From the NCBI RefSeq assembly GCF_001995215.1, contig NZ_MUXN01000011.1, positions 303,307-367,306 of the forward strand: a stretch of DNA of 64,000 nucleotides, in the 5' to 3' direction. Shown here piece by piece: positions 1-10,800 of this stretch. The notes under the pieces were generated by a model. The model had not been told where the DNA came from and searched no databases. It was given only the letters and a program-made list of their open reading frames with translations. A program made the position numbers and the translations under genes. The stretch comes from Amycolatopsis azurea DSM 43854. GTDB lineage: Bacteria > Actinomycetota > Actinomycetes > Mycobacteriales > Pseudonocardiaceae. How positions within the stretch are numbered: position 1 is the stretch's first letter; the number at the start of each line of letters is the position of its first letter.

Positions 1-449
1 TCCACGCGCCCGGTGCGCGCACCGATCCGGACGAGGCGGCGGAGTTCGTCGCGTCCACCGGTGTCGACGCGCTGGCGGTGGCGGTGGGCAGCTCGCACGC
101 CATGCTCACCCGTGACGCCGCGCTGGACTTCGACCTGATCGCGCGGCTTCGGGAGCGGGTGCCGGTGCCGTTGGTGCTGCACGGCTCGTCCGGCGTGCCC
201 GACGAGGGGCTGGCCGAAGCGGTGCGAGCGGGGATGACGAAGATCAATATCGCCACCCAGCTCAACAAGGTGTTCACGGCGGCCGTCGCGGACGATTGGC
301 GTGCGCATCCGGACCGCGTGGACCCGCGGAAGTACCTCGGCGCCGGGCGCGCCGCGGTCGCCGTCGAGGTGCGGCGGCTCTTGGGAGTGCTCAAGCTTGA
401 TCATGTTGAACCGGTCAAGGTGACGATTGAGCAGACTTTGCGCGATTGA
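1..449 (+). CDS. Class II aldolase (fructose/tagatose-bisphosphate type), 3' part
   Basis: The frame is open from base 3, so the gene begins outside the window and only about 148 C-terminal residues are seen. Class II zinc aldolases reversibly cleave ketose-bisphosphates (fructose-1,6-, tagatose-1,6-) in the cytoplasm. Family motifs visible are TDPDEAAEFVASTGVDALAVAVG, split here as TDPDEA and TGVDALAVAVG, then GSSHAM, LHGSSGVPDE and GMTKINIAT; His in GSSHAM and LHG are at the expected metal/substrate positions. GSSHAM differs from the usual GTxHG form, so substrate may differ from fructose-bisphosphate. It is followed 81 bases on by a sugar ABC importer, suggesting that it processes the phosphorylated imported sugar. 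Substrate is not readable from sequence. Confidence 0.85.
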   Translation, partial: HAPGARTDPDEAAEFVASTGVDALAVAVGSSHAMLTRDAALDFDLIARLRERVPVPLVLHGSSGVPDEGLAEAVRAGMTKINIATQLNKVFTAAVADDWRAHPDRVDPRKYLGAGRAAVAVEVRRLLGVLKLDHVEPVKVTIEQTLRD

Positions 450-487
450 GTGTTGACATGTGCGTGAAACCTCACAAAACTGCGCAA
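434..487 (+). promoter_or_regulatory. Promoter with candidate DeoR-family operator half-sites
   Basis: A TTGACA (-35) lies at 453-458 and AAAACT (weak -10) at 476-481 with 17 bases between them. TTGCGC at 438-443 sits just before the -35 and its inverse GCGCAA at 482-487 just after the -10. The same hexamers occur before the regulator gene (6825-6830) and the GH31 gene (7794-7799). Operator use by the DeoR protein is inference. Confidence 0.4.
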
Positions 488-530
488 GAACAAGCAGAAC
501 TTGTGTGATCTTCGATCCAGGTGGTGGCGG

Positions 531-1922
531 ATGCGGGTAGGCAGGCTCACGGCATTGACGGCAGGGGCGGCGCTCCTGCTCGCGGGATGCGGCGGCGGGG
601 ACGCGGCAGGCGGAACCGGCGAGAACGCCCTCCCGGGCGTCGACCAGTTCCTCAACGCTCCCTGTCCGGAGGCGGGGGTCAAACCCGCCACGGACAAGGA
701 ATTCACGTACTGGTCCATGTGGACGGCCGACGAACCGCAGGGCAAGGTCCTGCAGAAGGCCTTCAAGTGCTTCCAGGAGAAGACCGGCGTCAAGGTCGAC
801 GTGCAGTGGCTGGGCCGCAAGGCCTACACCCAGAACCTGGTGCCCGCGCTGAACACCGACGCCGTGCCGGACCTGTTCGACCAGGACGTCAGCAAGGTCG
901 GGGCCGCGATCATGACGCCCGGCGGCACGCAGAGCGTCGACGACGTGTTCGCGATGAAGGTCGGCGAGGGCGACAAGACCGTCAAGGACGTGCTTTCGCC
1001 CAGCTCGTACGACTTCCCGCAGAACAAGGACCGCGAGGGCCACAACTTCATGGTCCCGTACACGATCCAGTCGAGCGCCTGGTGGTTCAACAAGGACGCC
1101 GCCGGTGACGTCCAGCAGCCGAAGACGATGGACGAGCTGATCGGCCTGTTCGACAAGGCCAAGTCCGACGGCAAGGCCGCGATCAGCCTCGACGGCGACA
1201 TCCCGTTCTACAACATGTACTTCTACACCCAGCTCGCCGAGCGTTACGTCGGCGCGGGCGGGATCTACAAGGCGGCGACCGACAAGACCGGCCAGGCGTG
1301 GAAGACCGAGCCCGGTTTCCTCAAGGCCGCCACCGAGACCGCGAAGCTGCCCAAGTACTTCATCGACGGCTGGGACGCGGCGAAGTTCCCGCAGGTGCAG
1401 CAGCGCTGGGCCGACGGCGACTCCCGTTTCCTCTACGTCGGCAGCTGGGCGCCGAGCGAGACCCGCGAGTACCTGGACAAGCAGGGCGCCGGCACGAAGA
1501 TCAACTACGGCTCCTTCCAGTTCCCGATGCCCGAGGGCGCCACGCACGACACCGTCGAGCAGATGTCGATCGGGTTCTCGGTGACCAAGAAGGCCAAGCA
1601 CGCCGAGGCGGCGAAGGCGTTCATCGCCTACTTCCTCAACAAGGACCTGCTTTCCGGGATCCCCGCGGTGGCCGACAACCTCGTCCCGCGCGCCGACCTC
1701 GCCGTGCCGGACGACCTCAAGCAGGTCAAGGCCGCGCTGGACGACCCGAAGAAGGAGCACGTCCTGCAGTACGACGGGATCGACGGCATCGCCGGCGGCA
1801 AGTGGCAGACCGACGTCTTCGACCCCGCCGACATCGCGCTGCTGAAGGGCCAGATCACCCCGCAGCAGTTCGTGGAGCAGCTCGCCACCAAGGGCGCCGA
1901 GTTCTGGAAGAACCAGGGCTGA
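531..1922 (+). CDS. Sugar ABC transporter substrate-binding lipoprotein
   Basis: Family 1 extracellular solute-binding protein of a carbohydrate uptake (CUT1-like) importer, 463 residues, anchored outside the membrane. The start at ATG 531 gives a lipoprotein signal: MRVGR, hydrophobic stretch, lipobox LLAGC with Cys20. An earlier in-frame TTG at 501 would put charged residues ahead of the signal and is less likely. The mature part has the two-lobe SBP pattern, including YWSMWTADEP near the mature N-terminus and YVGSWAPSETREYL in the middle. Its stop overlaps the ATG of the first permease by one base, so the importer is one operon. Ligand is unknown; the neighbouring GH31 enzyme suggests a glucoside or related oligosaccharide. 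Confidence 0.92.
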   Translation: MRVGRLTALTAGAALLLAGCGGGDAAGGTGENALPGVDQFLNAPCPEAGVKPATDKEFTYWSMWTADEPQGKVLQKAFKCFQEKTGVKVDVQWLGRKAYTQNLVPALNTDAVPDLFDQDVSKVGAAIMTPGGTQSVDDVFAMKVGEGDKTVKDVLSPSSYDFPQNKDREGHNFMVPYTIQSSAWWFNKDAAGDVQQPKTMDELIGLFDKAKSDGKAAISLDGDIPFYNMYFYTQLAERYVGAGGIYKAATDKTGQAWKTEPGFLKAATETAKLPKYFIDGWDAAKFPQVQQRWADGDSRFLYVGSWAPSETREYLDKQGAGTKINYGSFQFPMPEGATHDTVEQMSIGFSVTKKAKHAEAAKAFIAYFLNKDLLSGIPAVADNLVPRADLAVPDDLKQVKAALDDPKKEHVLQYDGIDGIAGGKWQTDVFDPADIALLKGQITPQQFVEQLATKGAEFWKNQG

Positions 1923-2869
1923 TGGCCACGGTCACGACGCCGACACCGTCGGCGAGGGCGGTGAAAGCCGGGGCTCACCTGAGCCGCAAGAAACGGCTGT
2001 TCTGGCCGTTCGCCGCGCCGGCGCTGGTGCTGTACCTGGCCTTCCTGGTGCTGCCGACGATCGCGACCGTGGTGCTGAGCTTCACCAGCTGGGCCGGGGC
2101 CGGGGACACGCCGAAACCCAACGGCGTCACCAACTACACGCAGATGATCTCGAGCGACTCGTTCCAGTACGCCTTCCGCAACACGCTGATCTACGTGTTC
2201 CTCGGCGGGATCGGCACGTTCGCGCTCGCGTTCCTGTTCACCATGGTGCTGCGGGACATGAAGGGCGGCAAGATCGTCCGCGCCATCCTGTTCTTCCCGA
2301 ACATCGTGGCGCCGGTGGCGCTCGGCATGTTCCTCGGCTTCGTCTTCAAGTATCAGCCGGGGAAACAGGGCCTGGCGAACTACGTGCTGGAAAGCCTCGG
2401 CGCGGACGCGGCGAAGTTCCTCGCACCGTCCAATGTGACCGGTGTGGTGACGGCTTCGCTGATCTGGGCCAGTTCGGGCTTCTACATCACCATCCTGATG
2501 GCCGCGGTCGACCGCATCCCGCCGTACCTCTACGAGGACGCGGAACTGGGCGGCGCGTCGCCGTGGCAGAAGTTCAAGAACATCACGCTGCCGATGACCT
2601 GGGACGTCGTCGGTGTCGCGGGGGTGCTGTGGACGATCAACGCGCTCAAGATCTTCGAGCTGGTGTTCGTGCTGGCCGGTCCGGGCACCTACGCCCCGCC
2701 CAACGAGGCGTGGACGCTGGGGATCTACGTGTTCGACCGGACCTTCGGCTCGAACGGCACCCCGGACTTCGGTGCCGCCTGCGCCTGCGCGGTGGCGATG
2801 ATCGCGCTGGTGTCCGTGCTCGTGGTCCTGCTCCGTCGTTTGATGCGCCGTGACGCGATCCAGTTCTGA
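1922..2869 (+). CDS. Sugar ABC transporter permease (MalF/UgpA-like)
   Basis: Inner-membrane subunit of the importer, 315 residues with about six hydrophobic segments (first at LVLYLAFLVLPTIATVVLSF, approximately residues 37-56). The cytoplasmic EAA loop that docks to the ATPase reads EDAELGGASPWQKFKNITLP. The ATG at 1922 overlaps the stop of the binding-protein gene, indicating translational coupling. It pairs with the second permease downstream, as is usual for CUT1 systems that use two different permeases. Confidence 0.93.
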   Translation: MATVTTPTPSARAVKAGAHLSRKKRLFWPFAAPALVLYLAFLVLPTIATVVLSFTSWAGAGDTPKPNGVTNYTQMISSDSFQYAFRNTLIYVFLGGIGTFALAFLFTMVLRDMKGGKIVRAILFFPNIVAPVALGMFLGFVFKYQPGKQGLANYVLESLGADAAKFLAPSNVTGVVTASLIWASSGFYITILMAAVDRIPPYLYEDAELGGASPWQKFKNITLPMTWDVVGVAGVLWTINALKIFELVFVLAGPGTYAPPNEAWTLGIYVFDRTFGSNGTPDFGAACACAVAMIALVSVLVVLLRRLMRRDAIQF

Positions 2870-2888
2870 GTTGTCCATGGGAGACGAA

Positions 2889-3818
2889 ATGTCCGTCACC
2901 GAAGTCGAGGCGCCCGCGCGGCGACCGGCGAAACCGGTGCGCAAGCCGCCGCGCAAACCGCGGCCGGCGCCCGGCTCGAAACGGTTCAGTCCGTTGCGCG
3001 TCGTGGGTTCCACGATCGTGTGGCTGTTCACCGCCGGGAACATCCTGGTGCTGTACTGGCTGCTCACGGCGTCGTTCAAGACACCGGTGGAGATCTTCAC
3101 CAAGCCGTTCGACCTGCCGTACCAGTGGTTCAAGGTCGGCAAGCCGTTCCGGAACTTCATCTACGCCTGGAACAACGCCGGTTTCGGCGACGCCGTGCTC
3201 ACCACGGTGGTCCTGGTCGGGCTGGCGACGGTCGTGACGGTCGTCGTCTCGGCACCGTGCGCCTACGCCCTGACCAGGCTGGGTGTCCGCGGCGCCGGGC
3301 CGATGACGAACGTCGTCGCGATCGGGATGGGCGTGCCCTTCCAGACCGTGATCATCCCGCTGTTCGTGGTGCTCAGCAAAGTCCACCTGGACAACGAGTA
3401 CGGCCTGTTCCTGCTGTACGTGGCGCTGTCCATCCCGTTCACGGTGTTCCTGATGACCGGCTTCTTCCGGTCACTGCCGGACGAACTGGAGGAGGCGGCC
3501 GCGCTCGACGGCGCGTCGCCGATGCGCACGTTCTTCTCGGTCATGCTGCCGCTGACCCGCGGCGGCATGATCACCGCGCTGACGCTGAACGCCATCGGCC
3601 TGTGGAACGAGACGCTGCTGGCGATCGTGTTCCTCAAGGACCAGGCGCATTTCACGCTCTCCCGTGCGCTCTTCACCTTCTACGGGGCCGCGAGCTACCA
3701 GTCGGAGTACGGCGGCCTGATCGCCGGGGTGGCGATCGTCGTGCTCCCGATGCTCGTGCTCTACCTCGTGCTAGCCCGCCGGATCATCACCGGCCTGACC
3801 CTCGGCGCCGGAAAGTAG
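2889..3818 (+). CDS. Sugar ABC transporter permease (MalG-like)
   Basis: Second membrane subunit, 309 residues from ATG 2889, which is preceded by GGGAG at 5-base spacing; ATG 2877 and GTG 2850 are in frame but lack such a site. The N-terminus has a long basic, Pro-rich tail (RKPPRKPRPAPGSKR) before the first membrane segment. EAA loop: DELEEAAALDGASPMRTFF. Typical length for MalG-type permeases is 270-300. It lies 19 bases after the first permease and 6 bases before the ATPase gene. Confidence 0.93.
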   Translation: MSVTEVEAPARRPAKPVRKPPRKPRPAPGSKRFSPLRVVGSTIVWLFTAGNILVLYWLLTASFKTPVEIFTKPFDLPYQWFKVGKPFRNFIYAWNNAGFGDAVLTTVVLVGLATVVTVVVSAPCAYALTRLGVRGAGPMTNVVAIGMGVPFQTVIIPLFVVLSKVHLDNEYGLFLLYVALSIPFTVFLMTGFFRSLPDELEEAAALDGASPMRTFFSVMLPLTRGGMITALTLNAIGLWNETLLAIVFLKDQAHFTLSRALFTFYGAASYQSEYGGLIAGVAIVVLPMLVLYLVLARRIITGLTLGAGK

Positions 3819-3824
3819 GACCTG

Positions 3825-4888
<1,064 letters not shown>

Positions 4889-4892
<4 letters not shown>

Positions 4893-6745
4893 CCCGCCTG
4901 TACCGCACCGGGCTGGTGCTTCCGGCCGCCGAGCTGGGGCCGGAGAACCCGTTGCCACCGCTCCGGAAACCCGAAGCGGTGGCGAAGGTGTCCAATGTGG
5001 ACGAGCTGCCGCCGGAGCTGGCGGAGAACATCGGGTACGGCCGCCTGGACACCACGCTGCCGTGCCTGCTGCAGGACGGCTACACCCGGGAGCGCGCCGA
5101 ACGTGAGCTCCCGGCGATGGTGCTGGAGAACGACAACATCCGCGCCACCGTGCTGCCGTCGTTGGGCGGGCGCCTGTATTCGCTGATCCACAAGCCGACC
5201 GGCCGCGAGCTGCTCTATCGAAACCCGGTGTTCCAGCCCGCGAACCTCGCCCTGCGCGACGCCTGGTTCGCGGGCGGTGTCGAGTGGAACCTCGGGAGCA
5301 CCGGGCACACGACGCTGACCTGCGAACCGATGTTCGCCGCGGAGATCGAAGGCCCGGACGGCACGCCGGTGCTGCGCCTGTGGGAATGGGAACGCACCCG
5401 CGACGTGCCGTATCAGGTCGATTTCTGGCTGCCCGACGACTCGGAACAGCTGCTGGTGGCGGTGCGGGTGCGGAACCCGCATCCCTACGACGTCCCGGTG
5501 TACTGGTGGTCGAACATCGCGGTGCCGCAGAACGAGGGCACCCGGGTGCTGGCTCCCGCCACCCAGGCGTGGCATTACGGCTATTCGGGACGGCTCGACC
5601 TCGTCGACGTCCCCGGCGAGCTGACCTACCCGGCCCGCGCCGAAGCCGCGGCGGACTACTTCTTCGAGGTGACGGGGAGACCGTGGGTCGCCGCCGTCGA
5701 GAGCGACGGGACGGGACTCGCCCAGCTGTCCACCGCCCGGTTGCGCGGGCGGAAGCTTTTCCTGTGGGGCGAGTCCGCGGGCGGGCGTCGCTGGCAGGAG
5801 TGGCTGGCCCCCGGTGCCGGCGGCTACCTGGAGATCCAAGCCGGTCTGGCGCGAACCCAGCTGGAACACCTGCGGTTACCGCCGGGGGAGAGCTGGGACT
5901 GGCTGGAGGCCTACGGTCCGGTCACCGCGGATCCCGTGGCGGTGCACGGGGACGACTGGACGGCGGCGCGCGAAGCCGTCGCCGCCGGTCTGCCGTCGGC
6001 CGAGACCCTGGACGAGTACCACGACGCCTGGCGGAAGATCGCCGACGTCACCCCGGAATCCCTGCTGGCCACCGGTTCCGGCTGGGGAGCGCTGGAGAAC
6101 CGGCGGGCGCCGATGTGCTTGCCCGGTACGCCGTTCCCGGACGATTCGCTCGGGCCGGACCAGGAACCGTGGCTCGCGTTGCTCGACGGGACGCCACCGG
6201 ACGGCGATCCGCTCGCCGTGCCGCCGCCGACGCTGGTGAACCGGTACTGGGCGGATCTCATGGAGTACGCCCCGAAGAACTGGCTGACCTGGTATCACCG
6301 CGGCGTCGCGCACTGGGCCGCCGGACGGCAGTCGGACGCGGTCCGCGCCTGGCGCGAGTCCGTCTCGGCGGACGAGAACCCTTGGGCACTGAGGAATCTC
6401 GCGGTCGCCACGTCCGGGCACGAAGCGGCCTGGCTGTACCGGCGTGCGGTCGCGCTCGCGCCGTCGCTGCGGCCGTTGGTGGTCGAGGCGATCGCGGCAC
6501 AACTCGCCGCCGGGCTTCCGGACGAGGCGAGCGAGTTGCTGGACGGGCTCCCCGTGGAGGGGCGGATCGCCTTGCTGACCGCCCGCACCCGGCTCGCCCA
6601 TGGCGACCTCGCCGGGGCCAAAGCCGTCTACGACACCGGTTTCGAGGTCGCGAACATCAGGGAAGGGGAAACGTCTCTTTCGGACACCTGGGCGGCGGTT
6701 TCGGAAGAACCGCTGCCGGAACAGCACGACTTCCGGATGAAGTGA
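4889..6745 (+). CDS. DUF5107 and TPR-repeat protein linked to sugar uptake
   Basis: 618 residues. The N-terminal two thirds looks like the beta-sandwich, galactose-mutarotase-like DUF5107 fold (ENDNIRATVLPSLGGRLYSL, DAWFAGGVEWNLGSTGHT, WWSNIAVPQNEGTRVL). The C-terminal quarter has TPR-like helices (NWLTWYHRGVAHWAAGRQSD, LYRRAVALAPS). No signal peptide is seen, so it is likely cytoplasmic. The start ATG at 4889 overlaps the ATPase stop. Proteins of this type sit beside carbohydrate importers in actinobacteria; an epimerase or glycoside-processing role is plausible but unproven, and I cannot point to catalytic residues. Confidence 0.8.
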
Positions 6746-6871
6746 CCGGCCGGGCCACTCGTGCGGCGTGCCGCTCGCGGCGGACAACCGCGATGCAGCA
6801 TACTGCTCGAAACAGTGGCCAACAGCGCAACGCCATGCGCGATAGGCCGCAGCGAGCTAGGAGTGGCGCGG

Positions 6872-7657
6872 ATGGCCCGGCACGAACGGCTGAGCACCCT
6901 GCTGGACCTGCTGGGGCAGCGGGAGAAAATCGACGTCGAGGACGTGGCCGAGGAGTTGAACGTCTCCGCGGCCACGATCCGGCGCGACCTCGATCACCTG
7001 GCGGAGCAGCAGTTGCTCACCCGCACCCGGGGTGGTGCGGTGGCGAACGACCTCGCCTACGACCTGCCGTTGCGGTACAAGACCGCGCGGCACGTGCCCG
7101 AGAAACAGCGGATCAGCGTCGCCGCGGCGTCGCTCGTGGCGCAGGGCATGGTGGTCGGCCTCAACGGCGGGACGACGACCGCCGGGGTCGCGCGGTCACT
7201 GGCCACCCGGTCGGATCTGGCCGGCCGGGGTGATTCGCCGGGGCTGACGGTGGTCACCAACGCGCTGAACATCGCGCACGAACTCGCGGTGCGGCCGCAT
7301 GTGAAGATCGTGGTCACCGGCGGCGTCGCGCGCCCGCAGTCGTTCGAGCTCAGTGGTCCGCTGGCCACCCGCGTGCTCAGCGAACTGACGATCGACCTGC
7401 TGTTCCTCGGGGTCGACGCGTTCGACGCCGAGGCCGGCGCGTTCGCCCATCACGAGGGCGAGGCGAGTATCAACCGGCTGATGGTCGAGCGCGCGGAACG
7501 CGTCGTCGCCGTCGCCGACGGTTCGAAGCTGGGCCGCCGCGCGTTCGCGCGGATCTGTGCGACGCCGCAGGTGCACGCCCTGGTCACTGATTCCAACGCC
7601 GATCCGAAGGCGCTGCGTGCCTTCGAGGCCGCCGGGGTCGAGGTCCAAGCCGTCTAG
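6872..7657 (+). CDS. DeoR-family transcriptional regulator
   Basis: 261 residues from ATG 6872, preceded by AGGAG at 6859-6863. N-terminal winged HTH: RHERLSTLLDLLGQREKIDV, then VAEELNVSAATIRRDLDHL, a DeoR signature. The C-terminal DeoRC sugar-phosphate sensor domain includes VGLNGGTTTAGVARSL, VVTNALNIAHEL and KLGRRAFARI. Such proteins repress sugar operons and release DNA on binding a phosphorylated sugar. It lies between the importer/DUF5107 operon and the GH31 gene and very likely controls both; TTGCGC-type motifs upstream of all three support this. A 126-base gap before it contains GCGCAA at 6825-6830. Confidence 0.92.
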   Translation: MARHERLSTLLDLLGQREKIDVEDVAEELNVSAATIRRDLDHLAEQQLLTRTRGGAVANDLAYDLPLRYKTARHVPEKQRISVAAASLVAQGMVVGLNGGTTTAGVARSLATRSDLAGRGDSPGLTVVTNALNIAHELAVRPHVKIVVTGGVARPQSFELSGPLATRVLSELTIDLLFLGVDAFDAEAGAFAHHEGEASINRLMVERAERVVAVADGSKLGRRAFARICATPQVHALVTDSNADPKALRAFEAAGVEVQAV

Positions 7658-7665
7658 TCCCAAGT

Positions 7666-7716
7666 ACGTGAAGGCCCCCTTCCTTGCGCCTAGGTACAGG
7701 AAGGGGGCCTTCACGT
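7666..7716. repeat. Dispersed palindrome, family P, copy 1
   Basis: Perfect 19-bp inverted repeat (7666-7684 against 7698-7716, arm core GAAGGCCCCCTTCC) with a 13-base loop TGCGCCTAGGTAC, 8 bases after the DeoR stop. A second copy, in reverse orientation and with a loop differing by one base, lies at 22398-22452. It could also act as a terminator, though it has only a short T-run. Confidence 0.85.
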
Positions 7717-7793
7717 CTTTCGCGCACCCGTTGTGACATAAGGATCTTCGTCCGACCCGACGAAAGTCGGCAGCACCGCTTCGGCGGATGACT

Positions 7794-7831
7794 TTGCGCG
7801 AACCGTGCGCTATACAGAGATCCTATTGCGT
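7794..7831 (+). promoter_or_regulatory. GH31 promoter with TTGCGC motifs
   Basis: TATACA at 7811-7816 is a good -10. TTGCGC at 7794-7799 and TTGCGT at 7826-7831 flank it, and a palindromic TTGCGCAA lies at 7866-7873 within the first codons. The arrangement fits repression by the adjacent DeoR-family protein. Confidence 0.4.
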
Positions 7832-7855
7832 ATTCATGCGCGAAAGGTGTCTCGA

Positions 7856-10800
7856 ATGAGCAGAGTTGCGCAATCCCTGAGTGGTTTGGCCGCAGTGGCC
7901 TTGCTCGGGCTTTCCCCGGTCGCCGCCCACGCCGATCCGGCCGCGGCCGCGGCGGGCAAGCTGGGCGATCTGACCGGGATCTCCGCCGACGGCCCCACGG
8001 TCACCCTGAATTCGGGGAGCGACGCGGTCCGCGTCAGCTTCCCGGCCGAAGGCGCCGTCCGGGTCTGGCTCGGGCCGGACGGCAAGTTCACCGATCCGGC
8101 CGGGAGCAAGATCGTGCTGCCGCGCACCGGTGAGGTCACGCCGAAGAAGACCGACAAGGGGGACTACTGGGCGGTTTCCACGGGCAAGGCGACGCTGCGG
8201 GCGTACAAGCACCCGATGCGGCTCGCGCTGTACGACGGCGCGGACCGCAAGCGGCTCTGGGAGGAGTCCGCGCCGCTTTCCTGGACCGACAAAGCGACCA
8301 CGCAGACCCTGGCGCGGACGGCGACCGAGCAGTTCGTCGGCGGCGGTGAGCAGAACGGCCGATTCAGCCACCGCGACCAGACCATCCGGATCTTCGCCGA
8401 CTACAACTGGAATGACGGCGGGGCTCCGAATTCGCAGCCGTTCTACGCCTCCACGGCGGGATACGGCGTGCTGCGCAACACTTTCGCGCAGGGCACCTAC
8501 GCCTTCACCGAGCCGGTGCGCACCACCCACGACGAGCGCCGCTTCGACGCGACCTACGTCGTCGGCGACGGGCTCAAGGACGTCATCGCCGGCTACACCG
8601 ACCTGGTCGGGAAGCCTTTCCTGCCACCGCTCTACGGCCTGGAGCACGGTGACGCCGACTGCTACCTGCACAACGCCAACCGGGGCGAACGGCACACGCT
8701 GGACGCGGTGAAGGTCGCGGAGGGGTACACCGAACACGGGATGCCCAACGGCTGGATGCTCGTCAACGACGGCTACGGCTGCGGGTACGAAAACCTCCAG
8801 CAGACCGGCGAAGGCCTTCGCAAGAACAACATGCAGCTCGGGCTGTGGACCGAGAACGGCGTGCCGAACCAGGTCGAGGAGGTCAAAGCCGGGGTCCGGG
8901 TCCGCAAACTCGACGTCGCGTGGGTCGGCCCGGGATACCAGTTCGCGCTGGACGCCTGCGACACCGCGCACAAGGGCATCGAGGACAACAGCGACGCGCG
9001 CGGGTTCGTCTGGACGCCGGTCAGCTGGGCGGGCGCGCAGCGCTGCGGCGTGCTGTGGAGCGGCGACCAGGCCGGGTCCTACGACTACATCAAGTGGCAG
9101 ATCCCGACCTACGCCGGCGCGACGAACTCGGGTATCGCGTACAACACCGGCGACATCGACGGCATCTTCGGCGGCAGCCCGCAGACCTACGTCCGCGACC
9201 TGCAGTGGAAGGCGTTCCTGCCGGTTTCGATGACGATGGACGGCTGGGCCGCCTCGGACAAGCAGCCGTGGAAGTACGGCGAGCCGTACACCTCGATCAA
9301 CCGCAAGTACCTGCTGCTCAAGGAACGGCTGCTGCCCTACACCTACAGCCATTCGGTGGAGGCGCACGCCACCGGCGTCGGCCAGGTCCGCCCGCTGGCG
9401 CTCGAATACCCCGACGACCCGAACGTCTGGGGCGAGAAGGCGAAGTACGAGTTCCTGTCCGGCAAGGACTTCCTGGTCGCGCCGGTGTACGAGAACTCCA
9501 CCGTCCGCAACGGCATCTACCTGCCGAAGGGCACCTGGGTCGACTACTGGAGCGGCAAGACCTACACCGGACCGACCACTGTGGACGGTTACGACGCGCC
9601 GCTCGACACGCTGCCGCTGTTCGTCCGCGCCGGTGCCGTGGTGCCGATGTGGGCCGAGGGCACGAAGTCGTGGCAGACCCGGGACAAGGGCGTGCTCGAC
9701 CTCGACGTCTACCCGCAGGGCAAGGGTTCGTTCACGCTCACTGAAGACGACGGCGTGACCAGGGCGTACAAGAACGGTGACCAGGCGAAGCAGACCTTCA
9801 CCGTCGACGCGCCGACGTCCGGGCTGGGCACGGTGACGGTCGGGATCGGCGCGAGTTCCGGTTCCTACGCCGGAAAACCGGCCTCGCGCAACTATCAGCT
9901 GTCCGTCCACTCGGGAAGCAAGCCCGCGATGGTCCTGGCCGGGACCTCGATCCTGCGGCAGTACGGCAGCAAGGCCGAACTGGACGCGGCGCCGTCGGGC
10001 TGGTGGTTCGATCCGGCCACCGGCGGGGTCGCGCGGGTCAAGACCGGCAAGATCGGCGCCGGTGACCGCCAGGACGTCCGGCTGTTCGGCACGAGCGCGG
10101 TCGGCGGGATCTTCCCCGAGGACCGCAACGGGTCGGTCACCCTGTCCGTGCCGGCGGTCGCCGGTCCCGGGCAGACCGCGACGGGCACGCTGAGCTTCAC
10201 CAACGGCACGCCGCTGCCGGTCCGGGACGTCGCGTTCTCCCTGCCCGCCAACGGTTTCCGGGTCGAGGTGCCGGCAGGCCCACGACTGGTGATGCCCGGC
10301 AAGACCGTCCAGGTCCCGGTCAAGGTGACGCCGGACGCGGGGATCGAACCGGACGACTACCAGCTCACCGCGTCGGCGTCGTACAAGGCGCGGCTCGGGG
10401 AGAACCGGGTCACCGATTCGGTGACGGTCACCGTCCCGCACGGTTCGCTGGCCGCGGCGTACGGCAACGTCGGCGTCACCGACGCGGCGCACGTCGCGGT
10501 GGGGGACATCGACGGTGGCGGCAGCAGCTTCCGGGCCGAAGGCCTCGCCGAGGCCGGTCTCAAACCCGGTGCCGGCTTCACCGCCCTCGGCGCCCGGCTG
10601 ACCTGGCCGGAGACCGGCACCGGGCAGAAGGACAACGTCCTCGCGTCCGGTCAGACCATCGCCGTGCGGGGGACGGGCGCCAAACTGGTGCTGACGGGAA
10701 CCGGCACGGGCACGGCGAAGGGCACGGTCGTCGTCCGCTACGCCGACGGCACCACGAGCCAGGCCGAACTCGGCTTCCCGAACTGGTGCTGCGCCGATCC

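Noticed and set aside
401..820. Minus-strand frame over the aldolase/binding-protein junction
   Set aside because: Covers a promoter and a signal peptide region on the other strand; no homology and biased composition.
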